A stretch of DNA of 64,000 bases, from the NCBI RefSeq assembly GCF_029892515.1, contig NZ_JARXVF010000005.1, forward strand, positions 1 to 64,000, read 5' to 3'. The DNA is from Pseudaminobacter soli (ex Li et al. 2025) (lineage in GTDB: Bacteria; Pseudomonadota; Alphaproteobacteria; Rhizobiales; Rhizobiaceae). A program made the translations under genes and the position numbers. The notes under the pieces are model-generated. The model did no database searches. It worked only from the letters and a program-made list of their open reading frames with translations, and was not told where the DNA came from. Each line of letters begins with the position of its first letter. Within the stretch, counting starts at the first letter, position 1. Positions 1-9,001 of the stretch are shown here, piece after piece.

Positions 1-771
1 TTCGGCGCCGATCTCGGCGCCGAGAAGTTCTTCGACATCAAGTGCCGCAAGGCGGGGCTGAAGCCGGCGGCAGCGGTCATCGTCGCCACGGTGCGCGCGC
101 TCAAGATGAACGGCGGCGTCAAGAAGGAAGACCTCGGCCAAGAAAACATCGAGGCGGTGAAGAAGGGCTGCGCCAACCTTGGCCGCCACATCGAAAACGT
201 CAAGCAGTTCGGCGTGCCGGCGGTGGTGGCGATCAACCACTTCCACTCCGACACCCAGGCCGAGATCCAGGCGGTGAAGGACTTCGTCGCCTCGATGGGC
301 GAGGAGGCGATCCTGTGCCGGCACTGGGCCGAGGGCTCGGCCGGCATCGAGGACCTGGCGCACAAGGTGGTGCAGCTCGCCGAGAGCGGCGCGGCGCAGT
401 TCGCGCCGCTCTATGCCGACGAGCTCGGCCTGTTCGACAAGATCAACACCATCGTGCAGCGCATCTACCGCGGCTCGGAGGCGATCGCCGACAAGAGCGT
501 GCGCGACCAGTTGCACGCCTGGGAGCAGCAGGGCTACGGCCACCTGCCGGTGTGCATGGCCAAGACCCAGTACTCGTTCTCGACCGACCCCAATCTGCGC
601 GGCGCGCCGACCGGCCACACCGTGCCGGTGCGCGAGGTCAGGCTGTCGGCGGGCGCCGGCTTCGTCGTCGCCATCTGCGGCGAGGTCATGACCATGCCCG
701 GCCTGCCCAAGGTGCCGTCGTCGGAGAAGATCTTCCTCAACGAGCACGGCCAGATCGAAGGCCTGTTCTAA
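1..771 (+). CDS. fhs: Formate-tetrahydrofolate ligase, C-terminal part (5' end outside window)
   Basis: The reading frame is open from base 1 and encodes the last 256 residues of an enzyme normally about 555 residues long. It begins within the conserved [16 protein letters not shown] segment, followed by a long ligase C-terminus ending in [14 protein letters not shown]. The family joins formate to tetrahydrofolate using ATP, giving 10-formyl-THF, and can run in reverse. Its position beside the N-methylglutamate pathway fits: methylamine oxidation there yields methylene-THF, which Fhs can connect to formate or to biosynthesis. It converges with the mgd genes, and a strong hairpin terminator follows the stop. 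The start lies outside the window, so its promoter cannot be judged. Identification is secure. Confidence 0.95.
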   Translation, partial: FGADLGAEKFFDIKCRKAGLKPAAAVIVATVRALKMNGGVKKEDLGQENIEAVKKGCANLGRHIENVKQFGVPAVVAINHFHSDTQAEIQAVKDFVASMGEEAILCRHWAEGSAGIEDLAHKVVQLAESGAAQFAPLYADELGLFDKINTIVQRIYRGSEAIADKSVRDQLHAWEQQGYGHLPVCMAKTQYSFSTDPNLRGAPTGHTVPVREVRLSAGAGFVVAICGEVMTMPGLPKVPSSEKIFLNEHGQIEGLF

Positions 772-824
772 GCCGCATCCGAGTGCGCCGCGGGCCGCCT
801 GCCCGCAGCCACCGCAATCATCAA

Positions 825-854
825 CGCCGCGCGGAGACATCCGCGCGGCGTTTT
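825..854 (+). terminator. Intrinsic terminator of fhs
   Basis: A perfect 10-bp GC stem (CGCCGCGCGG / CCGCGCGGCG) with a 6-nt loop is followed directly by TTTT. It lies 54 bp after the fhs stop and has the classical rho-independent form. Confidence 0.9.
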
Positions 855-931
855 ACTGCGAAGATTGGGACGGCATCTGCCGGTCGGTTTGCCGGCGCGT
901 TCTTGATCAGCTCATTGGCAACGTGATGGGC

Positions 932-963
932 CGCCCGCTGCATAGAACGCCCGCTGCATAGAA
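932..963. repeat. Two-copy 16-bp tandem duplication
   Basis: CGCCCGCTGCATAGAA occurs twice back to back (932-947 and 948-963) between the convergent fhs and mgdD genes. It looks like a simple slippage duplication and I see no coding role. Confidence 0.85.
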
Positions 964-966
964 ATT

Positions 967-994
967 GCCGGCATCGGCAGCAACCGATGCCGGC
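967..994 (-). terminator. Terminator hairpin downstream of the mgs-gmaS-mgd operon
   Basis: A perfect 11-bp stem (GCCGGCATCGG / CCGATGCCGGC) with a CAGCAA loop lies 27 bp beyond the mgdD stop. Read on the minus strand it is followed by AATTTCT, a weak U-tract. It is the likely end of the methylamine operon, although the short T-run leaves its efficiency open. Confidence 0.7.
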
Positions 995-1021
995 TTGTCA
1001 TTTGGGAGGATGTTTAGCGCG

Positions 1022-1663
1022 TCAGCTCGATGCGGCAGGCCGGGTTTCGATCTCGATGCCGTATTCGGCGGCGGCGTCGACGATCGTGTGCCAGATGCTG
1101 TCGGCGAAGCTGGAGAAAACCAGAACGTTGAACACCGGCGATCCGTCCTCGGAATTTTCCGAACGCCAGAGATTGACCGCCGCATGATCGATCGACGTCG
1201 TGGCCGCCGCGCCGACGGGAAAAACGCTGTCGTGCAGATCGACCGAAGTCAGCTTCGCCATCATCGAACGAACCTGGGGGCCACTCATGCGGATCAGGCA
1301 ACGCCCGTCCGACTGATCGGAAAGCGAGGCGATGCTCTCGAAGCTTTCACGCATCGCATCCAGCGGCCGGAACGTGCCAGGCTTGCGCGCCGACAATGCC
1401 ATGACCTGGTCCGGTCCGGACCAGATCAGTGTCGCGCCCTTACCGAATACAGCCTGCCGCGGTGCCGGCGCTTCGACGCCATAGTGCTTTTTCACCGCCT
1501 TCGCGGTCGCTTCCCGCTGCCCGCGCCGGGCAAATATCTGGACCAGATCGAAGTCGCGGATCTCGGCGAGTTTCACGCCAGAGAATGCAACGATTGCCCC
1601 TGCCCTGCCCGGCACGACGGCCTGTTGCAGCGGTGAACGGACGTTCCAGACAAAATCAACCAC
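1022..1663 (-). CDS. mgdD: N-methylglutamate dehydrogenase subunit D (SoxG-like, gamma)
   Basis: This 213-residue protein resembles the gamma subunit of heterotetrameric sarcosine oxidase (SoxG), which packs against the GcvT-like part of the alpha subunit. In the N-methylglutamate pathway the four Mgd subunits oxidise N-methylglutamate to glutamate and pass the C1 unit to tetrahydrofolate. I chose the GTG at 1663 because an AAGGAGGG Shine-Dalgarno sits 7 nt upstream and the product starts VVDFVWNVRSPLQ, as expected for the family. The start overlaps the mgdC stop by 8 bp, indicating translational coupling. It is the last gene of the operon. Sarcosine oxidase gamma is the alternative label; the gmaS-mgs neighbours argue for Mgd. 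Confidence 0.88.
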   Translation of the reverse strand: MVDFVWNVRSPLQQAVVPGRAGAIVAFSGVKLAEIRDFDLVQIFARRGQREATAKAVKKHYGVEAPAPRQAVFGKGATLIWSGPDQVMALSARKPGTFRPLDAMRESFESIASLSDQSDGRCLIRMSGPQVRSMMAKLTSVDLHDSVFPVGAAATTSIDHAAVNLWRSENSEDGSPVFNVLVFSSFADSIWHTIVDAAAEYGIEIETRPAASS

Positions 1664-4637
1664 GCTGACGCCCTCCTTCGGGATCGTAGAAGCACGGATT
1701 GCAGATTTCGACTTCATAGTCCTCGTCGCGCAGCGGGTCGTGCGCCCGCACGATTTCGCCCATGCGCTCGCGTCCGCGCTCGACCAGGCCGAGCCCGATC
1801 CATTGGCCAACGATCGGCGAGTAGCAGACGGAGGTGACATAGCCGTGGTCCGTCTCCGGTCCGATGGGCGCACCCCTCGGAATGACATGAGCGCCCGAAC
1901 GCAACCGCCTTGCCTTGTCCAGCGGCTTGAAACCGACGACCACCTGACGGTTCGGCGCGACAAGCGCTTCTCGCCCGGCCATGACGCGTCCAACAAAGTC
2001 CTTCTTCTTGGACATCATCTTGTCGAGGCCGAGATCGCCGGCCGTCGTCGTGCCATTGAGCTCCGGTCCGGCGACATGGCCCTTCTCGATGCGCATGACA
2101 CCGAGCGCCTCAGTGCCGTAGGGCGTGACGCCGAATGGCTTTCCGGCAATCATCAGATTGCGCGCCAGCGCGTCGCCATAGCGGGCGAGCACGGAAATCT
2201 CGAAGGCCATCTCGCCCGAGAAGGAGATGCGGAACAGCCGCGCCACCATGCCGCCACGAAGCTGCACCTCGCGCACGCCCATGAAGGGGAAGTCTTCGTT
2301 GGACAGGTCCTCCGCCGGATCGACGATCTCGCGCAGCAGGTCGCGCGTGTTCGGCCCGGCGATGGAGAAGGTCGCCCACTGGTCGGTGCAGGAAGTGAGT
2401 TGCACGTCGAGCTCCGGCCAAAGCACCTGCCGGCAGAATTCGAGATGCTGCATCACCGGCCCGGCCTTGGCCGTGGTGGTGGTGAGATAGTAGTGGTCCT
2501 CCGCCAGCCGCGACGTGGTGCCGTCGTCCATGACGATGCCGTCTTCGCGCAGCATCAGGCCGTAGCGGGCCTTGCCGACCCCGAGTGAGGAAAAGGCGTT
2601 GATGTAGACGCGGTCGAGGAAGACGCCGGCGTCCTTGCCCATCACATCGATCTTGCCGAGCGTGGAAACGTCGCAGAAGCCGACGCCGTTGCGCACCGCC
2701 AGCACCTCGCGAGTGACGGATTCCAGCCAGTCCTTTTCGCCGGGCAGCGGATACCACTGCGCGCGCTTCCACAGGCCCGTGTCAACGAACACGGCGCCGC
2801 GCTCGGTCGCCCAATGGTGCGAGGGCGTCAGGCGTGTAGCATGGAAATTCTCGTCGCGATGGTGTCCGGCAAATGCACCGATCGCCACCGGAACCTGCGG
2901 CGGGCGATAGATCGTGGTGCCCGTCTGCGGGATGGACCGGCCGCTGAGCTGCGCCATGATCGCCAGGCCGGTGACGTTCGAGGTCTTGCCTTGGTCGGTG
3001 GCCATGCCGAGCGTGGTGTAGCGCTTCAGGTGCTCGACCGACTCGAAGCCTTCGCGCTGCGCAAGCGCCACGTCCGATGCGGTCACGTCGTGCTGGAAGT
3101 CTACGAAAGCCTTCTGCTTGCCCTCGACGTGCCAGAGCGGGGCAATGGCGACGCTTTCATCCGTCGCTGCCGGGGCGGTGTACCTTGCGGCGGCATGGCC
3201 GCAATCCATAGCAGCGCTGGCGCCGGCCTCATGGCCGCTGCGCAAGCATGCGCCAAGCGACAGCTCGCCATTGGCCGCGCCCGCGACCGTCATGCCCGGC
3301 GGGCAGCCATCCGGCACGAAAGCGGCGATCTCGGCCTGCCACTTCGGACGACCGCGATGATGCGAGGCAAGCCCCACGGAAGGATTCCAGCCGCCCGACA
3401 TGGCAAGCGTGTCGGCGGAGACGGTCGCGCGGCGGCCATCGGCCATCGCAATCTCGACCTGGCTGATGCCGGCTTTGCCGCCACGCACGCCGGCAACGTT
3501 GCCGCTATAGAGGGCAAAATCGCCATTCTCCGCCAGCGCCCGGCAATGCGCCGGCACATTCTTGCGCGCATCGATGACAGCGGTGATTTCCACGCCCGCC
3601 CGCAAAGCGGTCTCGGCCGTTTTCCAGCCATCGTCATTGTTGGTGAAGAGCGCGAGCCGCTTACCGGGCACGGCCGCGAAACGCTCGATATAGGTCCGCA
3701 CGGCCGAGGCCATCATCACGCCGGGCACGTCGTTGCCGGGGAAGACGATCGGCCGCTCGGTCGCGCCTGCAGCGAGGATGCAGCGCTTCGCCACGATGCG
3801 CCAGAGGCGCTGGCGCACCTGGTGCTTGGCCGGCACCGGCACATGGTCGTTGATGCGCTCCAGCGCGCCGTAGGTACCGCCGTCATAGACGCCGAAAACG
3901 GCGGTGCGCGTGATGACACGGACATTGCGCATCGATCGAAGCTCGCCGAGCGCGGCATCCGCCCATTCGGCTGCGGGAATGGTGTCGATCTCGCCGCCGT
4001 CGCTGTTCAAGCGGCCACCAACCAGCGGATCCTCTTCGGTGAGGATCACGCGCGCGCCGGCGCCTCCGGCTGCGAGTGCGGCCGCCAGCCCGGCCGGACC
4101 GCTGCCGACGATCAGCACGTCGCAATGCGCCCAGGCCTTGTCGTAGTGGTCGGGATCGGCCACGCCGCTGGTGCGGCCAAGGCCGGCAGCGCGGCGAATG
4201 GCGGGCTCGTAAATCTTCTCCCAGAACTTCGCCGGCCACATGAATGTCTTGTAGTAGAAGCCGGCGACGAAGATCGGCGACAGCAGCGAGTTGACCGCCA
4301 TGACGTCGAAGCCGAGCGAGGGCCAGCGATTCTGGCTCAGCGCATCGAGCCCGTCATAGAGCTCGGTCGTGGTGGCGCGCGTGTTGGCCTCGCGCCGCGC
4401 GCCGGAGCGTAGCTCGACCAGCGCATTGGGTTCTTCAGAGCTCGCGGTGAGAATGCCGCGCGGACGATGATACTTGAAGGAACGGCCGACCAGTTTCACG
4501 CCGTTCGCCACCAGCGCCGAAGCCAGCGTATCGCCGGCATAGCCGGTCATGGCCTTGCCGTCGAAGGTGAAGCTCAGCGGGGTCGTGCGGTCGATCAGGC
4601 CGCCAGCGGCAAGCCGGTTCATTTGCTGCGATGCCAT
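1656..4637 (-). CDS. mgdC: N-methylglutamate dehydrogenase subunit C (SoxA-like, alpha)
   Basis: A 993-residue protein of the usual SoxA size. An N-terminal 2Fe-2S-like/plug region (about 20-80) is followed by a dinucleotide fold with GSGPAG at 178-183. The C-terminal part, from roughly residue 600, is a GcvT-like tetrahydrofolate-binding domain. By analogy with sarcosine oxidase alpha it holds NAD and the folate site where methylene-THF forms. Its ATG overlaps the mgdB stop (TAATG), and its own stop overlaps mgdD. Substrate assignment to N-methylglutamate rather than sarcosine rests on the adjacent gmaS and mgsABC genes. Confidence 0.92.
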   Translation of the reverse strand: MASQQMNRLAAGGLIDRTTPLSFTFDGKAMTGYAGDTLASALVANGVKLVGRSFKYHRPRGILTASSEEPNALVELRSGARREANTRATTTELYDGLDALSQNRWPSLGFDVMAVNSLLSPIFVAGFYYKTFMWPAKFWEKIYEPAIRRAAGLGRTSGVADPDHYDKAWAHCDVLIVGSGPAGLAAALAAGGAGARVILTEEDPLVGGRLNSDGGEIDTIPAAEWADAALGELRSMRNVRVITRTAVFGVYDGGTYGALERINDHVPVPAKHQVRQRLWRIVAKRCILAAGATERPIVFPGNDVPGVMMASAVRTYIERFAAVPGKRLALFTNNDDGWKTAETALRAGVEITAVIDARKNVPAHCRALAENGDFALYSGNVAGVRGGKAGISQVEIAMADGRRATVSADTLAMSGGWNPSVGLASHHRGRPKWQAEIAAFVPDGCPPGMTVAGAANGELSLGACLRSGHEAGASAAMDCGHAAARYTAPAATDESVAIAPLWHVEGKQKAFVDFQHDVTASDVALAQREGFESVEHLKRYTTLGMATDQGKTSNVTGLAIMAQLSGRSIPQTGTTIYRPPQVPVAIGAFAGHHRDENFHATRLTPSHHWATERGAVFVDTGLWKRAQWYPLPGEKDWLESVTREVLAVRNGVGFCDVSTLGKIDVMGKDAGVFLDRVYINAFSSLGVGKARYGLMLREDGIVMDDGTTSRLAEDHYYLTTTTAKAGPVMQHLEFCRQVLWPELDVQLTSCTDQWATFSIAGPNTRDLLREIVDPAEDLSNEDFPFMGVREVQLRGGMVARLFRISFSGEMAFEISVLARYGDALARNLMIAGKPFGVTPYGTEALGVMRIEKGHVAGPELNGTTTAGDLGLDKMMSKKKDFVGRVMAGREALVAPNRQVVVGFKPLDKARRLRSGAHVIPRGAPIGPETDHGYVTSVCYSPIVGQWIGLGLVERGRERMGEIVRAHDPLRDEDYEVEICNPCFYDPEGGRQRG

Positions 4638-4963
4638 TATTCCGCACCTGCCTTGGCCATTGCGACATCCACCACGGCTGCGCCGGTTCCGGGCGCTGCT
4701 GCGACGGAGAGGATTTCATGGGTGAGTGTGTTGCGCCGGACGACGAGCCACGAGCGACACCCCCCGCCGTGATACCAGTATTCGCTCATCTCGCCGGCGA
4801 CGTTGTCGCGCAGGTAGACGTAATCATAGAAGGCATCCTGCTCGCCTTCGTCTCCCTTGCCGTCTTCGATGACGGCGACGAACGGACGCTTCGGCTTGGC
4901 GTCGCCGAGATAGGTGAATTCGCCATTCTCGCGTTCGCCGCAGAAGGGGCATGCAATACGCAT
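4637..4963 (-). CDS. mgdB: N-methylglutamate dehydrogenase subunit B (SoxD-like, delta)
   Basis: A 108-residue zinc-binding delta subunit of the sarcosine oxidase type. It opens MRIACPFCGERENGEF, which supplies a CxxC pair, and later has YHGGGC, an HxxxC pair; together these match the zinc ligand set of SoxD. I placed the start at the ATG immediately before the CxxC motif. The longer open frame upstream overlaps mgdA and does not resemble the family. The stop overlaps the mgdC start by one base, so the two are probably coupled. Confidence 0.9.
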   Translation of the reverse strand: MRIACPFCGERENGEFTYLGDAKPKRPFVAVIEDGKGDEGEQDAFYDYVYLRDNVAGEMSEYWYHGGGCRSWLVVRRNTLTHEILSVAAAPGTGAAVVDVAMAKAGAE

Positions 4964-4980
4964 TTTCGCCTGCCTCGCTT

Positions 4981-6234
4981 TCAGTGCAGATTGGGTTGGG
5001 CGCCCTGGCCCTTCTCGTCGATCATCGCGCCGCGCTCGAAGCGGTCGAGCCGGAAGCGCCAGGCTTCCTCGTGCGGCGCATCGGTCGCCATCAGATGGGC
5101 AAAGACCAGGCCGGAGGCAGGCGTTGCCTTGAAGCCGCCGTAGCACCAGCCGGCATTGAGGTAGAGCCCGTCGACCGGCGACTTGTCGATGATCGGCGTG
5201 CCGTCCATCGACATGTCCATGATGCCGCCCCAGTTTCGCAGCATGCGCACGCGGCTGATCATCGGCATCAGCGCCATGCCGCCCTCGCAGACATCCTCGA
5301 TCACCGGCATGTTGCCGCGCTGGGCGTAGGAATTGTAACCGTCGATGTCTCCGCCAAAGACCAGGCCACCCTTATCGGACTGGCTGACATAGAAGTGCCC
5401 GGCGCCGAAAGTGATGACGCCAGGGATCAGCGGCTTGATCGCCTCCGACACGAAGGCCTGCAGCACATGGCTCTCGATCGGCAGCCTAAGACCGGCCATC
5501 GCCGCAACCCGGGACGAATTGCCCGCAACCGCCATGCCAACCTTGCCGGCGCCGATCCTGCCGCGCGAGGTTTCCACGCTAGTGATCCGGCCGTTGTGAT
5601 CGCGCACGAAGCCGGTGACCTCGCAGTTCTGGATGATGTCGACGCCGAGCCCGTCGGCGGCGCGCGCATAGCCCCACACCACCGCATCGTGGCGCGCCGT
5701 GCCGCCGCGCCGCTGCACCAGGCCGCCCATGATCGGGAAGCGGGCGTTGTCGTGGTTGAGGAATGGCAGCATCTTGCGCACTGCTGCCTTGTCGAGCAAT
5801 TCGGCATCGATGCCATTGATGCGCATGGTGTTGCCGCGGCGGGCAAAGGCATCGCGCTGCGCGTCGGAATGGTAGAGATTGATGATGCCGCGCTGGCTCA
5901 CCATCGTGTTGTAGTTGAGATCCTGCTCCATCCGCTCCCAGAGCTTCATCGAAAGCTCATAGAAGCCGGTGTTGCCGGGAAGCCCGTAGTTGGACCGGAT
6001 GATCGTGGTGTTGCGGCCGGCATTGCCCGAGCCGATCCACCCTTTCTCCAGCACCGCCACGTTGCGGATGCCGTAGCGCTCCGCCAGGTAGTAGGCGGTG
6101 GCGAGGCCATGGCCGCCACCGCCGATGATCACGACGTCATAATGTGCCTTGGGTGCGGCATCGCGCCAAGCGCGGCCCCAGCCCTTGTGTCCGGTAAGCG
6201 CCGCCTTGGCGAGCGAAAAAATTGAGTACTTCAT
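4981..6234 (-). CDS. mgdA: N-methylglutamate dehydrogenase subunit A (SoxB-like, beta)
   Basis: A 417-residue FAD-dependent oxidoreductase (DAO family) resembling sarcosine oxidase beta. The N-terminus MKYSIFSLAKAALTGHKGW is typical of SoxB, followed by the dinucleotide-binding GGGGHGLATAYYL (about 38-50). His182, in GGTARHDAV, aligns with the region where SoxB carries covalent FMN; I infer that equivalence from memory. A second ATG lies two codons earlier (6240), but GGAA is better spaced for 6234. The enzyme would oxidise N-methylglutamate at the amine. gmaS ends about 50 bp upstream and mgdB starts 17 bp after the stop. Confidence 0.92.
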   Translation of the reverse strand: MKYSIFSLAKAALTGHKGWGRAWRDAAPKAHYDVVIIGGGGHGLATAYYLAERYGIRNVAVLEKGWIGSGNAGRNTTIIRSNYGLPGNTGFYELSMKLWERMEQDLNYNTMVSQRGIINLYHSDAQRDAFARRGNTMRINGIDAELLDKAAVRKMLPFLNHDNARFPIMGGLVQRRGGTARHDAVVWGYARAADGLGVDIIQNCEVTGFVRDHNGRITSVETSRGRIGAGKVGMAVAGNSSRVAAMAGLRLPIESHVLQAFVSEAIKPLIPGVITFGAGHFYVSQSDKGGLVFGGDIDGYNSYAQRGNMPVIEDVCEGGMALMPMISRVRMLRNWGGIMDMSMDGTPIIDKSPVDGLYLNAGWCYGGFKATPASGLVFAHLMATDAPHEEAWRFRLDRFERGAMIDEKGQGAQPNLH

Positions 6235-6283
6235 CACCATGTTTTCCGCGAAAAGGCCTGCGACTTCCGTTTCCCAAAGCAAG

Positions 6284-7627
6284 TTAGCAGTCGAGGGTAT
6301 TGTCGAGTTCCCACTGGGTTAGCTGGCTTGCGTAGGAGTTCCACTCCTGCGTCTTCAGCTTGATGAAGCCACGCGTGAACTCCTCACCCATCAGCCCCTT
6401 CAGCTCGGTGTCGTTGTCGAGCTCGCGCAAGGCGTCGAGCAGGTTCAAGGGCAGCTTCGAGCCGTGCGTCACGGTGTGGCCGTCCTTGTACATGTCGATG
6501 TCGCTGCGCGGGCCGGGATCTGCCTTGGCGCGGATACCGCTGAGGCCGGCCGCGATGATGACAGCCTGCATCAGATAGGGATTGGCCGCACCGTCGGGCA
6601 GGCGAAGCTCGAAACGGCCGGGGCCGGGCACCCGCACCATGTGCGTGCGGTTGTTGCCGGTCCAGGTCACCGTGTTGGGGGCCCAGGTCGCCCCCGAAGT
6701 CGTACGCGGCGCGTTGATGCGCTTGTAGGAATTCACGGTCGGGTTGGTGATCGCGGTGAGCGCCGGGGCGTGCTTGATGATACCTCCCAGGAAGTGCATG
6801 CCCTTCTCCGACAGGCCGTCCGAAGAATTTCGGTCGGCGAACATGTTGACTTGGCCGTCGAGGTCCCAGACCGAGATATGCGCGTGGCAGCCGTTACCGG
6901 TACGCGTCGGGAATGGCTTCGGCATGAAAGTGGCGCGCAGACCGTGCTTCTCGGCAACGGTTTTCATCATGAACTTGAAGAAGGAGTACTTGTCGGCGGT
7001 CGCCAGCGTGTCGTCGTAGGCCCAGTTCATTTCGAACTGCCCGTTGGCGTCCTCGTGGTCGTTCTGATACGGCTCCCAGCCGAGGTCGAGCATGGCATCG
7101 GCGACTTCGGCTATGATGTCGTAACGGCGCATGACCGCCTGCTGGTCGTAGCAGGGCTTGTTCGCGGTGTCATACGAGTCGGCAATCATCTTGCCGTCGG
7201 GCGTAGTCAGGAAGAATTCCGGCTCGATACCGGTCTTGACGCGAAGGCCTTCCTTAGCCGCCTCAGCGATAAGACGTTTCAGCGTGTTGCGCGGTGCCTG
7301 CTCGACGCTTTTGCCTTCCATGACGCAGTCGGAAGCGAGCCAGGCAACTTCCGGCTTCCACGGCAGCTGGATCACCGAGCTCGGATCCGGCACCGCCAGC
7401 ATGTCGGGATGGGCCGGGGTCAGGTCCATCCACGTCGCGAAGCCGGCAAAGCCGGCTCCGTCTTTTTGCATGTCGGCAATGGCCCGTGCCGGAACGAGTT
7501 TGGCCCTCTGGCTGCCAAACAGGTCGGTATAGGTAACCATGAAATACTTGACGTTGCGAGCCTTCGCGAACTCTGCGAGGTCGGTCGTCGTTTTGTTTTC
7601 TAGTTTCGTATCGAAAGCCGTTCCCAT
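6284..7627 (-). CDS. gmaS: Gamma-glutamylmethylamide synthetase (glutamine synthetase-like)
   Basis: A 447-residue member of the glutamine synthetase superfamily. It has the catalytic segments KTGIEPEFFL and GNGCHAHISVWDLDG and a C-terminal PGRFELRLPDGAANPY segment that binds substrate. GmaS ligates methylamine to glutamate with ATP, forming gamma-glutamylmethylamide, the entry step of the N-methylglutamate pathway. It sits between mgsC and mgdA on the same strand with short gaps (37 and about 50 bp). In older rhizobial annotations this gene appears as glnT or glutamine synthetase III. Lying between complete mgs and mgd sets makes GmaS much the better reading. Confidence 0.93.
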   Translation of the reverse strand: MGTAFDTKLENKTTTDLAEFAKARNVKYFMVTYTDLFGSQRAKLVPARAIADMQKDGAGFAGFATWMDLTPAHPDMLAVPDPSSVIQLPWKPEVAWLASDCVMEGKSVEQAPRNTLKRLIAEAAKEGLRVKTGIEPEFFLTTPDGKMIADSYDTANKPCYDQQAVMRRYDIIAEVADAMLDLGWEPYQNDHEDANGQFEMNWAYDDTLATADKYSFFKFMMKTVAEKHGLRATFMPKPFPTRTGNGCHAHISVWDLDGQVNMFADRNSSDGLSEKGMHFLGGIIKHAPALTAITNPTVNSYKRINAPRTTSGATWAPNTVTWTGNNRTHMVRVPGPGRFELRLPDGAANPYLMQAVIIAAGLSGIRAKADPGPRSDIDMYKDGHTVTHGSKLPLNLLDALRELDNDTELKGLMGEEFTRGFIKLKTQEWNSYASQLTQWELDNTLDC

Positions 7628-7664
7628 TTTATTTGTTCCTCTCGGCTTGGATTATTTATTTTTG

Positions 7665-8993
7665 TTAGAAGTTATTTTTCCCCGGTATCCAGTTGGTGCC
7701 CGCCAGCGGCACGCCTGCCATGGCAGCGGCTTCAATCGAGAGTGCGCACAGATCCTCCGGCTCGAGGTGGTGCACATGGTTCTTGCCGCAGGCGCGCGCG
7801 ATGGTCTGCGCTTCCAGCGTCATGACCTTCAGGTAGTTGGCCAGGCGACGCCCCGCCGCGATCGGATCCACACGTTTCATCAGTTCAGGGTCCTGCGTCG
7901 TGATGCCTGCAGGGTCCTTTCCTTCATGCCAGTCGTCATAGGCGCCGGCGATGGTACCGAGCTTCTCGTATTCGGCCTCCCAGCGCGGATCGTTGTCGCC
8001 GAGCGCAACCAGCGCAGCCGTGCCGATGGACACGGCGTCGGCGCCAAGCGCCAGCGCCTTGGCGACGTCGGCGCCATTGCGGATGCCGCCCGAGACGATG
8101 AGTTGGACCTTGCGGTGCATCCCGAGATCCTGCAGCGCCTGAACCGCGGGGCGAATGCAGGCGAGCGTCGGCTGGCCGACATTCTCGATGAAGACTTCCT
8201 GCGTGGCGGCAGTGCCGCCCTGCATGCCGTCGAGCACCACGACGTCGGCACCGGCCTTCACCGCCAATGCGGTGTCGTAGTAGGGCCGCGCGCCGCCGAC
8301 CTTCACATAGATCGGCTTTTCCCAGTCGGTGATCTCGCGGATTTCGAGGATCTTGATTTCCAGATCGTCCGGGCCGGTCCAGTCGGGATGGCGGCAGGCC
8401 GAGCGCTGGTCGATGCCCTTGGGCAGGGTGCGCATCTCGGCGACGCGGTCGGAAATCTTCTGGCCCAGCAGCATGCCGCCGCCGCCCGGCTTGGCGCCCT
8501 GCCCGACCACGATCTCAATCGCGTCGGCGCGGCGCAGGTCACGCGGGTTCATGCCATAGCGCGACGGCAGATACTGGTAGACCAGTGTCTGCGAATGGCC
8601 ACGCTCCTCTTCCGTCATGCCACCATCGCCTGTGGTGGTTGAGGTGCCGGCGATCGTCGCGCCACGGCCCAGCGCCTCCTTGGCCGGACCGGACAGCGAG
8701 CCGAAGCTCATGCCGGCGATGGTGATCGGGATCTTCAGTTCGATCGGCTTCGTAGCGAAGCGCGAGCCGAGCACGACCTTCGTGTCGCACTTCTCACGAT
8801 AGCCTTCGAGCGGATAGCGCGAGATCGAGGCGCCGAGGAAAAGTAGGTCGTCGAAATGGGGCACCTTGCGCTTGGCGCCGGCTCCGCGGATGTCATAGAT
8901 GCCGGTCGCGGCGGCGCGCCGGATTTCCGACATCGTGTATTCGTCGAACGTTGCCGATCTGCGCGGCGTGGTCGGAGGATTGTGATAGGTCAT
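7665..8993 (-). CDS. mgsC: N-methylglutamate synthase subunit C (FMN glutamate synthase domain)
   Basis: A 442-residue protein equivalent to the FMN-binding barrel domain of glutamate synthase, with AGADVVVLDGMQGGTAATQE and VSGGIRNGADVAKALALGAD as phosphate/FMN-binding segments. MgsC converts the methylamine group of gamma-glutamylmethylamide into N-methylglutamate with MgsA and MgsB. Where glutamate synthases carry the Cys triplet for a 3Fe-4S cluster, this protein has HEGKDPAGITTQD, so those ligands are absent. This may be a family trait. It lies 8 bp after mgsB. Older rhizobial annotations use glxD-type names. Confidence 0.9.
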   Translation of the reverse strand: MTYHNPPTTPRRSATFDEYTMSEIRRAAATGIYDIRGAGAKRKVPHFDDLLFLGASISRYPLEGYREKCDTKVVLGSRFATKPIELKIPITIAGMSFGSLSGPAKEALGRGATIAGTSTTTGDGGMTEEERGHSQTLVYQYLPSRYGMNPRDLRRADAIEIVVGQGAKPGGGGMLLGQKISDRVAEMRTLPKGIDQRSACRHPDWTGPDDLEIKILEIREITDWEKPIYVKVGGARPYYDTALAVKAGADVVVLDGMQGGTAATQEVFIENVGQPTLACIRPAVQALQDLGMHRKVQLIVSGGIRNGADVAKALALGADAVSIGTAALVALGDNDPRWEAEYEKLGTIAGAYDDWHEGKDPAGITTQDPELMKRVDPIAAGRRLANYLKVMTLEAQTIARACGKNHVHHLEPEDLCALSIEAAAMAGVPLAGTNWIPGKNNF

Positions 8994-9001
8994 GTCTTAC
9001 C

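Noticed and set aside
1022-1996. A 324-residue version of mgdD starting at 1996
   Set aside because: The first 110 residues are read out of frame inside mgdC and look random; the GTG at 1663 has a strong ribosome site and the expected family start.
2814-4412. A 532-codon open frame on the plus strand opposite mgdC
   Set aside because: It is the antisense shadow of a GC-rich gene. The composition is His/Arg/Ala-rich, it has no family motif, and mgdC on the other strand is unmistakable.
4981-6225. A classical sarcosine oxidase operon (soxBDAG) instead of mgdABCD
   Set aside because: Subunit order and folds fit both, but gmaS and complete mgsABC lie directly upstream on the same strand, which identifies the N-methylglutamate pathway. 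Glycine cleavage or serine hydroxymethyltransferase genes that often accompany sox operons are not in the window.
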